Shown here piece after piece: positions 33,060 to 45,071 of a DNA stretch of 64,000 nt (positions are counted from its first letter, which is position 1; each line of letters begins with the position of its first letter). This stretch comes from Linanthus parryae (taxonomy: Eukaryota > Streptophyta > Magnoliopsida > Ericales > Polemoniaceae): positions 110,835,504-110,899,503 of the forward strand of contig JALGPY010000004.1 in assembly GCA_023055425.1 (NCBI GenBank). The letters run 5' to 3'. The notes beneath the pieces were generated by a model. The model was not told the DNA's origin and did not search any database. It saw only the letters and a list, made by a program, of their open reading frames with translations. The translations under genes were made by a program, and so were the position numbers.

Positions 33060-33744
33060 TGTTGAAATATGTAAACTCAGTATTTTGTTTGGGGGTGTTT
33101 TTGTAAAATAGGGAAACCTAGTAGCTAGGATAGTAATTATGTAAAACTTTGTCTCTTTAGTGTTTTGATTTAGTCAACAAGTACGGCTGTTAGGGTCAGA
33201 GAGTAGCAGCAGCCTAGCGATAGTAGCAGCAGCAGCAGAGTCGGCAAGAGAGGAGGTTTCCCCCCTGTTGAAGGAAGCTAAAATCAGGCGGCAAGCTTTG
33301 GATAGAAACAGAGGTTCGTGTGTGTGTCCCATATTCAGAAAAATTGAGAGAAAAAATCAGTCAGAAAAAGAGCCGAAGCTCTGGAAATTGAATGTCCGTG
33401 AGTTGTCTGAATTAGTAGAGAAGAAGCTGAAGCTTCACTGTTGCTGTGTGTTTTGTGGCTGATTATGAATGAAAGGTTGCCCTCTTGATTCTCAGATAAG
33501 TTCCCTGAGTTTGATTCAGTTCATCTTGTTTGGTTCTTGCTCTTTGAATTGTTTTTCTGAACTGAAGTTTGCTGGTCCAAACTATCCTTTATTTTTCTTC
33601 TACTGCTAGTTTGGTTCAGTTCACCTTGTTCCGCTAATTTGAGAGTTCGGATTTGAGGTACTTGATTGCTTAAGTTGCTGGTATAAATCTTGTTCTCTGA
33701 GGTTCAGACCTGAAAATCTGAATTGGGGCTTTCCGTTTCCAACA
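33060..33744 (+). repeat. 3' LTR of the second copia element
   Basis: 685 bp, preceded by the purine tract AAGGGGGGA. It differs from the 5' LTR by scattered substitutions and one C-run length change. Confidence 0.92.
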
Positions 33745-33821
33745 TCTCTTGCACCAGTCCTCCTAGTCCTGGGAGCCCCTATAGCCCTTTGGAAAGCTTC
33801 AGTCTTTAGGACCACCATAGG

Positions 33822-34204
33822 CAAAGTTTTAAAAATCGGACCGGCTATTGAACCAGTAAGGCACCGGATTGTGGTTCATCCAATTTAGCCGCATGTTTGT
33901 TTATAATATATAATAATATATTTTATACTAATATATGATATATTTATACTTATATTAAAACGTAAATGTATAAACACAAATGTTCTCTTCGTTCAGCGGA
34001 TAAAGAGCTTGTTTAATGACTCTTTGTCATGAGTTCCGAATCCCAGATCAAGTATACTTTTTAAAAAATATTCAAATCGGCCGGTTCGGCGGTTGGACCG
34101 GTCAACCGGCCAGTTCTTGACCGTTTTTGACCGGTTCATTGTACCGGTGGTCGGACGAGCGATCTGTAACCGGTTCACCGGTCCGGTCCCTGTTTAAAAC
34201 TATG
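33822..34204. mobile_element. Non-autonomous hAT element (GTTTTAAA ends)
   Basis: 383 bp with ends CAAAGTTTTAAAAATCGGAC and GTTTAAAACTATG (imperfect inverted repeats) and GC-rich subterminal CCGGTC/GACCGG phrases. It is flanked by a perfect 8-bp duplication ACCATAGG (33814-33821 and 34205-34212). The empty site ACACCATAGGTGC is present at about 6902 and 48507. Confidence 0.85.
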
Positions 34205-34974
34205 ACCATAGGTGCTGACGGAAATAAGGTGGACTCTTCCAACCATTATTTTTAGTTAAAATGACACTCTACACCTCGTATTACTCCCCTCCCCCAGATG
34301 AAAAAACTTGAAGATTCGTTAAAATAAAGTGTAATGATTCAAAACAAAAGGCCATTGTGTTTAAATATGAGTGCAAAGTGTCTTTTATCATTTGAAATAA
34401 AGTAATGCAAAAGAGTGTTAAATTAAAATATGATTGTACTCTTATAGGTGTGCATTGGACAAAATTACTCTTAAATCTTAATGGCCGTTAGGTGTTCCGA
34501 TGGAAACAATATACAAGTTTCAATTTGTCATTTTTATTGCAAATGGGGTATATGGTCATACTATTTTAGAAGTGGATACTGCAATGTGATAATTTGGACA
34601 TGCTGGAGCTATGTAGTTAGTACTTGAATACTTATGTTATAGTAAAACATGTTTAATATGCGCGATTTAAGTTGTTAGTAATCTAAAAACAATCATTTTT
34701 AGAAACACCAAATTAACTTAGAATGTTTTCCTGAGCTTTGTTTCTTGTTTTTAAATAGGTACCTAACAGGCTATATGGATTCATAATCAACTTGCTTTTA
34801 CAAGATCAAGGACAAGTTGTAATAAAATACTGATGAGAAATCTCCAAAAAAAAAAAAAAAAAAGTTAAAAAGAAACCAAACAGAGACTCTGCAAAATTAT
34901 TACATTTGTCGAAATACAGGTAAGCCTTCAGTGGAAGCATCTGCATGTGAAGACTACGTGTAAGAAGGAATTCG

Positions 34975-35061
34975 CCACATAAACACCACCATGCAAAGCC
35001 AAACAAAATCTCTCATCCTCCACGTTCTCTCCATGCAAGATCCCAAACCCCCCTATAAATA
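34975..35061 (+). promoter_or_regulatory. Type III 2S albumin promoter
   Basis: GCCACATAAACACC, CATGCA (34990-34995), CACGT (35021-35025), CATGCA (35032-35037) and TATAAATA (35054-35061), 71 bp before the start. Confidence 0.7.
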
Positions 35062-35124
35062 CCAATTAAACACCACCGCAACTCTCATCCACAACAACAA
35101 CAACACCCAAAAACAAGTCTCTCA

Positions 35125-35568
35125 ATGGCAAAGCTATCAGTCCTTTCAGCAGCTCTCCTCCTGGTTGCCCTCCTCGCCGGAGCATCCGCCACCCGCACCA
35201 TCATCACCACCACCGTGGTGGAAGACGATGGCAGCAATCCCCAGAGGCAGTGCCAGATGTCGATGCAGCAGATGAAGCCATGCATGATGTACCTCACCGA
35301 CAAGTGGGGTGGTGGATCATCCACCGACCCCATGCCTCAGCAGCTGAAAATGTGCTGCTCACAGCTGAAGAGCATGGACGAGCAGTGCAGGTGCGAATCA
35401 TTGGAGATGATGATGATGAGGCAGAAGGAGAAGGGAGAGTTCAGAGGACAGGAGATGCAGAAGATGATGCAAGAGGCCATGATGATCCCTGGGAGGTGTG
35501 ACATGAGCCCCCAACGATGCCAGTTCCACATGCTCTCCCTCCCTCTAATTCAGATGCCTAGCTCCTAA
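35125..35568 (+). CDS. 2S albumin seed storage protein, methionine-rich, type III
   Basis: A 147-residue precursor with a signal peptide at residues 1-22, a Thr propeptide and eight cysteines at 43, 53, 77-78, 88, 90, 125 and 132. Compared with the 9411 product it has an eight-residue longer tail (HMLS-LPLIQMPSS), caused by a short extra coding segment before the stop. About 21 methionines are present, with MMMM at 95-98. The start is the conserved MAKLSV, 71 bp after TATAAATA. The 3' UTR is of type III, with the phrase CACTCACTCTACTAG. Like the others it has no intron. It lies in the second type III block, between the second copia element and the spacer that holds the large nested hAT. Confidence 0.95.
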   Translation: MAKLSVLSAALLLVALLAGASATRTIITTTVVEDDGSNPQRQCQMSMQQMKPCMMYLTDKWGGGSSTDPMPQQLKMCCSQLKSMDEQCRCESLEMMMMRQKEKGEFRGQEMQKMMQEAMMIPGRCDMSPQRCQFHMLSLPLIQMPSS

Positions 35569-35999
35569 ACTAGGGTTCTGTGGACAATAATAACACTCAC
35601 TCTACTAGTTTAAGATAGAGTGATCCTAATAATAATAAACCCCGAACACGCCATCGTGTGTTCTCCTAGTCCCTTTCCTGGAGCTACATCGTGTATGAAT
35701 CCGATCTACCTTAATAACAACAGTTTTGTTCTATACCTCGTATGTCTATCATATATCCCTGCAAGTTCTTAATTGGACTTATGTAGAGTTGTTAAGGAAG
35801 GCTCGAACTCGAGACCTTAATGAACTGTCTTGGAGCTAATATAAAACGATCAGCTATTGATCAACCTACACCAAAATGGTTAGAAAGGGCCATTTCTTAA
35901 TATGTGTAAATTTTCATGTGTTCCGCTGGGCAGGATCTGCCGCTGCTCTCAGGTTATGAGACTGAAACTTGTCAAGGGGTTAAATATTCTTTAACTAAG

Positions 36000-37183
36000 T
36001 TATATGCAAAATACCACTGTATAATAATGGGATGGGTGTAATAGCATAACTATCACATTTTCACACAATCTTATTGTTGAGTCTTTAAACAAATTCACGT
36101 CTTTTTACCTTAAAAACTAAGAACATGTCCCCCAATTCTTGTGAAACTACCATTGCATCACCCCAAACATTGTCCTGTTATTGTACAAACACAATGTTCC
36201 ATCAATAACTCCAAATTTAAGAAACCATAGAAAGTGTAGAAAAAAAAAACAAGACCATGAAGACAATGTCTTTCTGGAACACAAATCTCTGTTGATTCTC
36301 GCCTAAAAAAGCTGAAGCGATATCATCACAACATTTATGCAAAATCGATTACCAAAAAAAAAAATCCTATTATTCTGCAATTGGAAACCTATAGTTTTTA
36401 CCAGATGTTTAAACTGGAACAAAGATGCTGAAGAAGTCTACTTCTTTTGGGTCACCAGAAACATGAGGGAACCATCATGGACTTCACAGACAGAAGGATC
36501 TATCGACGGCTTCAAATGGTTAGAAGGATTTCTTCATAACCTAGAAAATAAAGGGTTATTGGATTCCTTTCAACTTCATTCAATTTTCTCTTCCTACACA
36601 AAATTGTGGGCAGAAAGTACAGGACGATTAGTTTTGTTTCAGATTTTCTGGGCGCTTTACTGGACACAATTTAGGAAAGGAAGGTTACGTAATTGCTATA
36701 AATTCAGAGATAGTGATCATGATCAGGAGAAATATAGAGTAGAATATTCTTTTGAGGCAGAACAGTATAATAAACTAACCAGAGATAAGAGGCACTGCTC
36801 AGGGGCCTCTCCAGCATGTATGAATTATCTCATCATTCCTGACTGTGAGCCTGTGAGGATGCCAGCAGCCGCCAGGCAACTACTCGTACCCAGCAAACTT
36901 CGTCGCCTACCATCGCTGAACTCTTCCGCGTCTCTCGTTTAATGTTTTTATGGATGAGTTTACCAAACCTCCTTGGGATTTTGTCAAATATCCAATACCT
37001 CCTTAGAGAGTCACCTTTGAAAAGTTACTGTACCATAAGCCATTTTCATTAGGCGGTTGCATGAAAAATTTATCAAATTTTCACTGGTTAAATCTGTTGA
37101 TTGAATTGAATGATAAAATATCTCTTAACTTAATCTTGGAAATACTAGAAAATTAGAAAATGTATATAAATATAACTTAAAAG
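36000..37183. repeat. Spacer IV, copy A
   Basis: Paralogous to 50470-51840, with more decayed versions near 53450-53800 and 55130-55620. Shared phrases include ACAAAGATGCTGAAGAAGTC and TATGAATTATCTCATCATTCC. The + strand frame 36337-36942 (201 codons) is disrupted in every other copy, so I do not call it a gene. An ancestral coding exon cannot be excluded, but I recognise none on either strand. Confidence 0.65.
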
Positions 37184-37323
37184 CAGGGGCGGACGCAGGA
37201 ACTACATACCATGGGTGCACAAGGAATTAATTTTTTTATTATAAAATATTGGAAAGAAAAATTAAATAAAGCATATTCAAACAGAAGTGTTGCTATTTCA
37301 CTAATATTTAAGATGATGCATCA

Positions 37324-37846
37324 TTTACAAAGGACCGCGTCGGTCAGTCATATTCTGAAAACGATTCAAAATATCCTCATTGTGGACGCTATTAAATACT
37401 TCTTTCTTAACATAAGTAACCAAACTATCATTTAGCCATTGATCTCCCATCCGATACGGAGACGACTTTTCACAATCTTCATTGAAGAAAAAACTCTTTC
37501 CACGGTGGCTGTTGCAACAGGCAAAATCAAAGCCAACTCCACAAGTCTGTAAAGAATTGGGTATGCAATGTTCTTCTTCGACTTCACCATTTGCTGAGCA
37601 AGATCACCAATTCCTTTCAAATTAGAATAACTATCATCTGAGGTTACATCTTCAAAATAAGTGGCCAGATGCCTTGGTAGAGCCCAATACTCAATGTCGG
37701 TAAAGTTTTGAGGGTAAAAGCGAGCAAACTGAACCAATTTTTCCTCATCAAAAGCCCCAAATGACTCACAAGGGCTTAGACATGCCATTGTTTAGCAACT
37801 CAGTGTTAACCTCATTAAAACGACCATACCAAAGCAGTACGTTGTT
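37324..37846 (-). pseudogene. hAT transposase C-terminus (hATC dimerisation region), frameshifted
   Basis: The minus-strand translation reads FNEVNTELL, then in the next frame MACLSPCESFGAFDEEKL, YPQNF and LVELALILPVATATVERVFS, followed by MKIVKSRLR. After a second frameshift it reads MGDQWLNDSLVTYVKKEVF and ends at TAA (37324-37326). LPVATATVERVFS is the hallmark of the hATC region, close to the ZMYM1-like or DUF4371 type of hAT protein. Two frame breaks and the absence of the N-terminal and catalytic parts make it non-functional. It ends about 140 bp from the left terminal repeat, as expected for the 3' end of the transposase gene. Confidence 0.88.
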
Positions 37847-37937
37847 TCGTAGAATGAAAATAAACCTAGGTTTCTATAAGAGGACTTCGATGTAATTATT
37901 TTTACTTAAAGATTGAGGGTGTGGTTGAATTGCTATA

Positions 37938-38405
37938 TGTTAGCATTATGTGCGCCCATGTGGGGTGCACAATGCAATTATCCTAAACTTATGGGTTTAG
38001 GTGAGACAAGCTCAAACCTTATGGGGTTAGTAGCAAGGACATCAACCCTAGGGGGTGACGTTGCAATTAGGTATAAGTCTGTCTATATAAGGAGACAGCC
38101 TCCTACACATATTATATGAGAGTCATAATAATATACACAATAATGTAGAGATCATGTGCTGATCATAATACAGTAAACCCTAGACTCTCTCTTCAACTAG
38201 CCTCCATTGGGTGGAACTTGGTGTGGATCAGAGCTTTCGTCCTAGTGATTCGAGCCAGACTGTGGGAGCAAGACGAGCACGTGAAAGCAAGCAATCTACG
38301 ATCATCCGTTGTGCATAGGAGCTAAGGAAGACAAGGTAAACACATGAATCTTCCGCTATAATTCATGTTGTAGATCTGTATGTGATAGATCATGTCCTCC
38401 CTTCA
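37938..38405 (+). repeat. 5' LTR of the nested element
   Basis: 468 bp, TGTTAGCATTATG to CCTCCCTTCA. CTATATAAGG (about 38085) is a probable TATA box. Confidence 0.9.
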
Positions 38406-38406
38406 T

Positions 38407-38420
38407 TGGTATCAGAGCCT
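38407..38420 (+). other. Primer-binding site (initiator tRNA-Met)
   Basis: TGGTATCAGAGCCT lies one base after the 5' LTR. Confidence 0.9.
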
Positions 38421-38835
38421 TAGGATTGTTTTTCGTGCCTCGTTATGCGTTCCCGAATCAGATAAAAAATTCGAGTTTTTGAAATTTCATAACCTGTTAG
38501 TGAAACCTATATGGTTAGATAGGGTTTTTCACGAGGATTCCAGAAATATAAATTTTGTAATTTTTGGACGAACCGAGAATTAGTTATGAATTTTCTAAGA
38601 TTCGGAACAGTATAACTCTGGACTGATAGATCTGAGCAGTAAAAAGATTTTTTCAAAACATGTTAAAATTGGGTTTTGAATACATAATCTTGATCTACGT
38701 GAAAAGACGATTCCAACGATGTAAAGATCGCCGGAAACGGAGGCCGGGAAGGCGGCGCGTGGGCCTCACGCGCCACCGACGCCGCCTCCACGCGCGGCCA
38801 CGCGCCGCACGCGCCAAAGGGCTGGCGGCGGCTGC

Positions 38836-38945
38836 TGACGTGGCCCTAGGGCTGACGTGGCAGATGACGTGGCAGGTGACGTGGCAGCCACGTGGGCTGC
38901 TGACGTGGCGTGGTGACGTGGAGGGTGACGTGGCAGTTGACGTGG
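38836..38945. repeat. Cluster of eight TGACGTGG motifs
   Basis: Within 110 bp the octamer TGACGTGG occurs eight times on the + strand, with irregular spacing, plus one CCACGTGG box. The surrounding 38730-39010 is very GC-rich in an otherwise AT-rich element. ACGT-core octamers are known bZIP binding sites; function here is inference. Confidence 0.85.
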
Positions 38946-39009
38946 CACTCGGCCGACGTGAGCGCGTGACGGAGGCGGACTCGCCCACGCGCGGCGGCGC
39001 GTGTGGGCG

Positions 39010-42000
39010 CGTGAGCCCTCCTCCGGCCACTATTTTTCGCCAAATTTTTTTTCATATGCTCAGAATTAAATTTCCTATTTTCTGGGATTTTTTTCATATT
39101 TTTTGGAAAAACAGCAAATTTTATTATTTTCCAGATTAATTAATTAGTGTTTAGCACACTTCCCAAGGCAGTTAGACGTCCTTAAACACACTGTTTTGAG
39201 CCCAAATTTTTTCTGGAGACTTAGGACATTTTTCCCTACCTTATGAGATAGGAGGTGAGATCCTAGGTAATTGGTAGCAATTTTTGATTGATTTATTGCT
39301 TATTAATTTCCAGTAATTATTCTTTAATTCTGGAAATTTCCAGAAAATTCCAGTATGTTTATTTTATTATTATACATGCTGTTGTGGGTTGAATGGATGT
39401 GTTTGATGCATGGATGTGGCTTAGATGGTTTTATATTTGGTTTTGGTTTCAAATATGTAATCAATTAAAATACGGCATGCGTGTCGTGCCTCTCTACATA
39501 CTCTATTGTCTTCTCTTCTCATCTAAATCGCCTATTAGAGGTTACTTCTTATTAGAAATAAGATAGTTAGTGAAGATTGAAGAATATAAGCTTCAAGAGA
39601 GGTGGCCAAACCAAAAGCTATGGCGCGAGGTGCATGGAGCAAAGAGACGAACAGGGAAGCTTCAAGGAGTACTCGAGATGAGGCGAGATCCATGAGGCGA
39701 GAAGTTCAAGACTTGCTCAAGACGTACTCTCAATAGTGGGAGTGCACCTTAGGGGCCACATCCATTGCATATTTATTTATGCTTATGCTTGTTTTACGTT
39801 ATAACTGCGTGTGATTGGATATATCTGTATAACCTCGCATGCTAAGGAACTAAAACAAAAGAGCTCACATGGTTATACATGATTGAAACTAATAGGGAAT
39901 CATAAGTGATGATATTTGATTCCTAGAATTGCCACTAGGTTTTGGTGGAGTCCTTATGATGAACTATGAAATTTTAATCATGTATCATGTTATTTCGGAG
40001 CTAAGAAAATGCTAGTATTAATTTCCTATGCAATGTCTCGAGATCAATCGTGTCTAAATTGAAACTGTAGAGGCTAAAATAGTGACAATAAACGATATGA
40101 CAAGTCATCGTACTATGTAACCAAATCGTTGGACATAGTTTGTCAAAAACACCTACAAGTATGGTCGAACCTGTGATGAATAGTTGTCACAGCAGCACAT
40201 GAACATTATCTTTAGGCTAACCAATAGTGGGAGGCAGTCAAGATAAATGTCATAGAGCGTGCTATGCCAAGGTGGGGAAATGATCTCATCAGCAAGTTCA
40301 AGACCACTTTGAGATTCAAAGATTGTAGGAATGAGCCAAAGAAGAATCTTGGATCCACCTTAGCCATTTGCCTCATTAAAAGTTGTGAGTAATGACTCAT
40401 AAATCCCACCTTAAACTATCAAACTCAAATCATAAAATTTTGATTCATGCAGTTATGATGAGATGTTTAAGTTATCCGATTAGCAATTTGTTGCTATCTC
40501 TGCCACGTTTCATGAAAGTGCCATGAAAACGTTATATGACATACTTTGAGAGTGTCAAGATGTTTGGATAAGACCAAACATCGCTCCGTTCTAGGATCTA
40601 AGCAACCAAGTGCTTGCTTAGAATACTAGTTCAGCATACTTTTGAAGTCTAAGCAATATATGATTGCTAAAAGACTGTGAATGAAGTATGATAGGCAGAT
40701 GTAGTCCCTAGCCCGGTATTAGGACCGTGGAACAGGTGGGGCAAGGATAAGGGAATAAGGGCGAAATATTGGTACATGACCAATATCCCAAGACAAGCAA
40801 ATGCAAAGGAGGAAAAGGATGTTTCCTTAAGACTAGAAGGCCAGACATGGCATTAACTTCTCGTCTAAAAGGATCCATGAGATTATCTTTGAGGGAGTAG
40901 CCACCAAAATTTGTTTTGGTTACAGTTTTACTTTGGAATTGGTCATGTAATGAATGGTTATGCACTCTTGATTTCTAGCATGAGTAACGCCTCAGGATCT
41001 TTGGATGTCAGCTCTAGGGTTGTGCCTTAAGATTCTGATATGTGGCGCGCTAGATTGTGACACACTACATCAGGAAAGGATGTTCAGGCTAGCTAAGGTA
41101 GGCCTGCTTGGAATATGCCCAAGGTACCCTTACCTGTGTGTGATTCTTGCCTTACACGAAAGGCGAAAGGCAAACCATCCAGTAAAGCAGTAAGGATTAT
41201 TGAGTCTTTACATATTATTCATTCTGTAATTGTGATCCATTAAAAGTTAAAGCTAAGACATGGTGCTTACTGTTCCATCACATTCGTAGATTATTGTACG
41301 CATCTCAACTATGTGTGCTTGGGCCACATAAGTCTGAGGCACAAGGGTGCTTGAGACAGGTATCTACAAAAGGTAGAAAACCGTCTGAATAAAAGGATAT
41401 GTCCTTAGCCAGAATGAGACTACGAGTGTCTATCTTAGCAAGAGCTATGTGATGGAGAGTAGTAAGGCAGTTGTGCATTCCCCGCACTCCGCAGCAGGAT
41501 GCTGTAGCGGATAGGAAGAATAGGATTCATTCTGAGATGGTTCGATGTATGATAGTTCGTGCAAAGTAAATGTTCCCTATCTTGAGGTGACACTTTGTTA
41601 TACGGCTGTCGATGTACTCAACCAAATACCCACCAAGTCTCTAGCCACTACGACCTACGAGATGTGGACCAAAAGGCAACCTATATGAGGTCACCTTAGG
41701 CCATAGGGATCGGCAGCTTATGAGCTAACTAATTTTCCTAGTCAGGGAGAAGCTCGTGGAGATGGTATTCTCTACGAGGAAGAGGAACCACTAGATGACA
41801 CTCAACTCACCACTACTCAAGAGGAATATGTTCCTATAGACCTTGAGAACAGTGGGAGTGTCTTACCTAGTGAGCAGCCTATCGTACATGACGATAATGC
41901 TGAAGAAGAACCCTCTTTGCGTAGGAACGCTCGTTGGAGCGTACCCCGTCGACGATTTGACATCGAAGGGGAGACATGATGGTCACCACGCAAGAAGATG

Positions 42001-45000
42001 AACCTAGGATATTGCCCCAGGATATTTCATCACCTGACAAGAAAAAATTTATACCCTAGATGGAAGAAATGTATCTTCATGGAGTAACATATCTTCCCAT
42101 ACTATTCGGAGTACTTTAGGGGGTTGCGTATTCGAAACGCAACAGCCGATTAGTAGTGTAACGCAAATGGATTCATAAGATATATGTTTTCTCATAAGGA
42201 GATGTCCATAATTAAAGGAATGTTCGTAGAGATCATGATCTCCGCGAGCATGGAGGAACCGCTAGAATATACCCTGTTCCTTAGTCCATTATGAGGAATT
42301 AGTACCTCAAGGATCCTTAGGACAGTGGGAATGACTTTCTAAGCGAGGTGCCCATCCATAGGGGTGAGAGCAAATTATGATCCTCCCATGCAAAGGAATC
42401 GCTCATGGGAGCATACCCCATCGACTGCTTGAAGATCGAAGGGATGATCTTAAGGATCACCTTGCATAAACGATAGGATAGAATATTATGCCTTATCGTT
42501 CCCTAATTATGAAGGATGAAAAGTAGCCTTTACAGAAAAAGTTAGAGTCTGTAAAAGACCAACCAAGTTTAAAGCTAGGTTGACTTTTCCGACTGGATGT
42601 TAGACTATTGGAAATAGATGGATTTCCAAGGTAAATCAGAGTGACACAAACGGAAGCATAGTAAGGCATACGACTTGCAGAGATATCGGTAATAGTTGTG
42701 ATTATGGAAATAAGGCTCCATTCTCGATAAACGTGACGACTGAATTTCTCAATAGAGAAATCAGAGAGGTGATCTGTATGACTCGGCCACAGGGTTTTGA
42801 GATGTAAGATCGGATGCACAAATAGGTGCAAGCTAATTAAGCCTATGTATGATCTTAATTAGTCCTCTAAGTCAGCAGTATTTTATCAATGGATGAAAAC
42901 CGCTGCATATCACTCTCAGTCGTAGAGAGTATATGAACACGTCACTTATTATCGACGACACACTATTTCCAGGAGAGTCTAAGGACTATTTCACATCCAC
43001 TATAGGGTGGTTATCCTTTCGATTTGTGACGAAGGATATTAGTAGGGCGAGATGCACTCTCGTTCGTTCAAAATGACTTCTTATATTGACGCATAAGGCG
43101 GACAACAAGAAGATACTCTGAACGATTCCATGTAATGGACCCAATGCCATGTGATACTCCTATAACTCGCTGCAGGATTTTACGAGCCTGAATATGTGCC
43201 CTAGAAGACACCATACAAGATTGACCAAATGACCAAAGTGCCCGATGCAGTGTGAGTCTGCTATATACTATGGTATATACTGAGACCCCACAAACCTCAT
43301 GCAATCGGAAGAGTGGATTTCAGGAAATCTAACTTAAGACACTAGATTGCAACCAAAAGGATACTCTGTACGAAGGATCACGTGTTATAACTATCGGAGA
43401 TGATGCTTCGTCTAGCCAGCTATGCATGCTGACTAGGGTGGGGACCTAGATACACGTAGATCCGACTCAGGCTATAGTCCATGCTAGATGACATCGCATG
43501 GAACAGCAACACAAGTGTTGCACAATCGTATTAGACCGCTCCATCGATCATGAAAGCGAAGCACGATTGCCTGTTCTGTCACCGGACAGAAATATGTTTG
43601 GATAAGAAGGTTTCTGATAAGTTTATGGGCTATCAACCAACCTGTAATGCTAGCGTACGGCTACAGTACTTTGATGAGGCCAAACATATAGAAGAGGGTA
43701 CCATTTCACAAAAGGTGAAATGACTACCTGAAGAGTAATCTTGGAGTAGATCGACTACGGGTCAAAGTAGAGGACCCTCCCATTCATAAACCACATAAGA
43801 ATTGTCTTTGTGGATTGCTTTAGAAAATTGGGACTCGGTAGTCGATCACTAGCGATATGATTGATGAGCATGTGAGACATTGATAATTGGATTTTAATTG
43901 GATTTGTTTAATTATGCTACATGTTGTTTCAATACGTGTATGATACGTTTACATATCCTGTACTAGCATAGAACATGTCGCGCGGACACTAGGTTGACTC
44001 TCTCACACGAGCAACCGCCTTTACAACATCCTGGATTGTCTAGGTGAGTAGGAGATGAGACAGAATCCCGATAAGCGCTAGAAGCCTATGATATGATGAC
44101 TCCTGTCATATGAGGCGCATGGCCTATGACAAGAGCTGGACATCAATCGATAGTGCATGACCCTGTCAGACGGATTCATTTGTCGCATTGGAATAAGTTC
44201 CAAGGTGAGATTGGATTATGGCCATTCGAGCATGGTTACTACCCCGAACCGTGTATAGTCTGCGTAGAGAAAGCCAGATGAGAGAACTGATTTCGATTGC
44301 ATATGTGCAACACTCAGTACTCGGGTTAATAATCATATGGACTGTTGGACTTACATCTGTATAGTGGTCCCTATGGGACAGGACATGTGCTCTGATAGAG
44401 TCCAAACACTATGGCACACATCTTATGAGATAACGCGTGCTGATGAGTGACATGAGGTGGCGAGTAGAACTAGTCCCTGAGTTTCCTCGCCGTGTGAGCC
44501 TCGTCGATCATATAAGAATGATTGACATTGTATACCCTTAGTACTTTTATCCATGTCGGGGAGAGACGGTTCGGTGGTGCTACTTTAGCGTGACACCTCA
44601 CGGCTATGAATGATTCGGCCTACCAGGACATTGCTAGGAAAGCAGCTGACTCCGAATCAAAGCGACAATGGATGGAAAGGAAGATTCTAATTGCATCGCT
44701 CTTTATCATGTTTATTGGGCCCACCTACAAGATCTTATGGGATCATGCAGGATATGAATATAATAAAGGAGATATAGACTCATTGATGCACGACCTTCGG
44801 GACAAGGTAGGTGCTCATGGTCTATGAGATGACAATAGACAGAATCTGGGGGATACGAGAGATATATATATGTATTGCATTATTTCTTGAGGGTTGAGTG
44901 CGCCTGCTGCTAGCTCGTCTCGTATGAGTTTAGAGTATGGATCTCCCGAAATGCAGGTTCTCTCACAGTCACACACCAAGGCCACATAACACTTTGGCAG

Positions 45001-45071
45001 ATGATAATAGTTGGAGATTGAGGGAGACTAGAACTACTGTATTTGTGCAACCCCACTGTGCGAGTGGGAGA
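39010..45071 (+). pseudogene. Decayed copia gag-pol region of the nested element
   Basis: Short stretches still resemble copia pol. Near 41072-41190, RMFRLAKVGLLG followed in another frame by a cysteine-containing DSCLTRKAKGKP looks like the end of the integrase HHCC region. Near 41900-41970 an RRNARWSVPRRRF-like stretch fits the linker before the reverse transcriptase. Near 42690-42810, DYGNKAPFS, FLNREIREV and RPQGFE fit the reverse transcriptase segment that normally reads FLNG-L-EEVYM-QPEGF. No part is open for more than about 130 codons. I found no YVDD. Confidence 0.55.

Larger units (their letters stand above)
28122..33744 (+). mobile_element. Ty1/copia LTR retrotransposon with inactivated gag-pol
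   Basis: A 5623-bp element with LTRs of 684 bp (28122-28805) and 685 bp (33060-33744), standard TG...CA ends and target duplication TCTCT (28117-28121 and 33745-33749). The empty site survives in the paralogous spacers (GAGTATCTCTTGCACC at 6832 and 48435). By eye the LTRs differ at about ten to twelve positions, so it is older than the element at 12171 but still young. Confidence 0.94.

Noticed and set aside
36337..36942. 201-codon open frame in spacer IV
   Set aside because: No domain was recognised, and the paralogous spacers at 50920-51560 and 53450-53800 have the frame broken by stops and indels.
38836..38945. CRISPR-like array
   Set aside because: The repeated octamers are too short and too irregularly spaced, and this is a eukaryotic genome.
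38660..39139. Arg-rich open frames on both strands
   Set aside because: They are products of the GC-rich leader with TGACGTGG repeats. No codon bias or domain is seen, and they lie just after a retrotransposon primer site.
44606..44827. 73-codon open frame before the 3' LTR
   Set aside because: It starts MNDSAYQDIARKAAD and has no recognisable retroelement motif. It may be a leftover of the element interior, but support is too weak to call.
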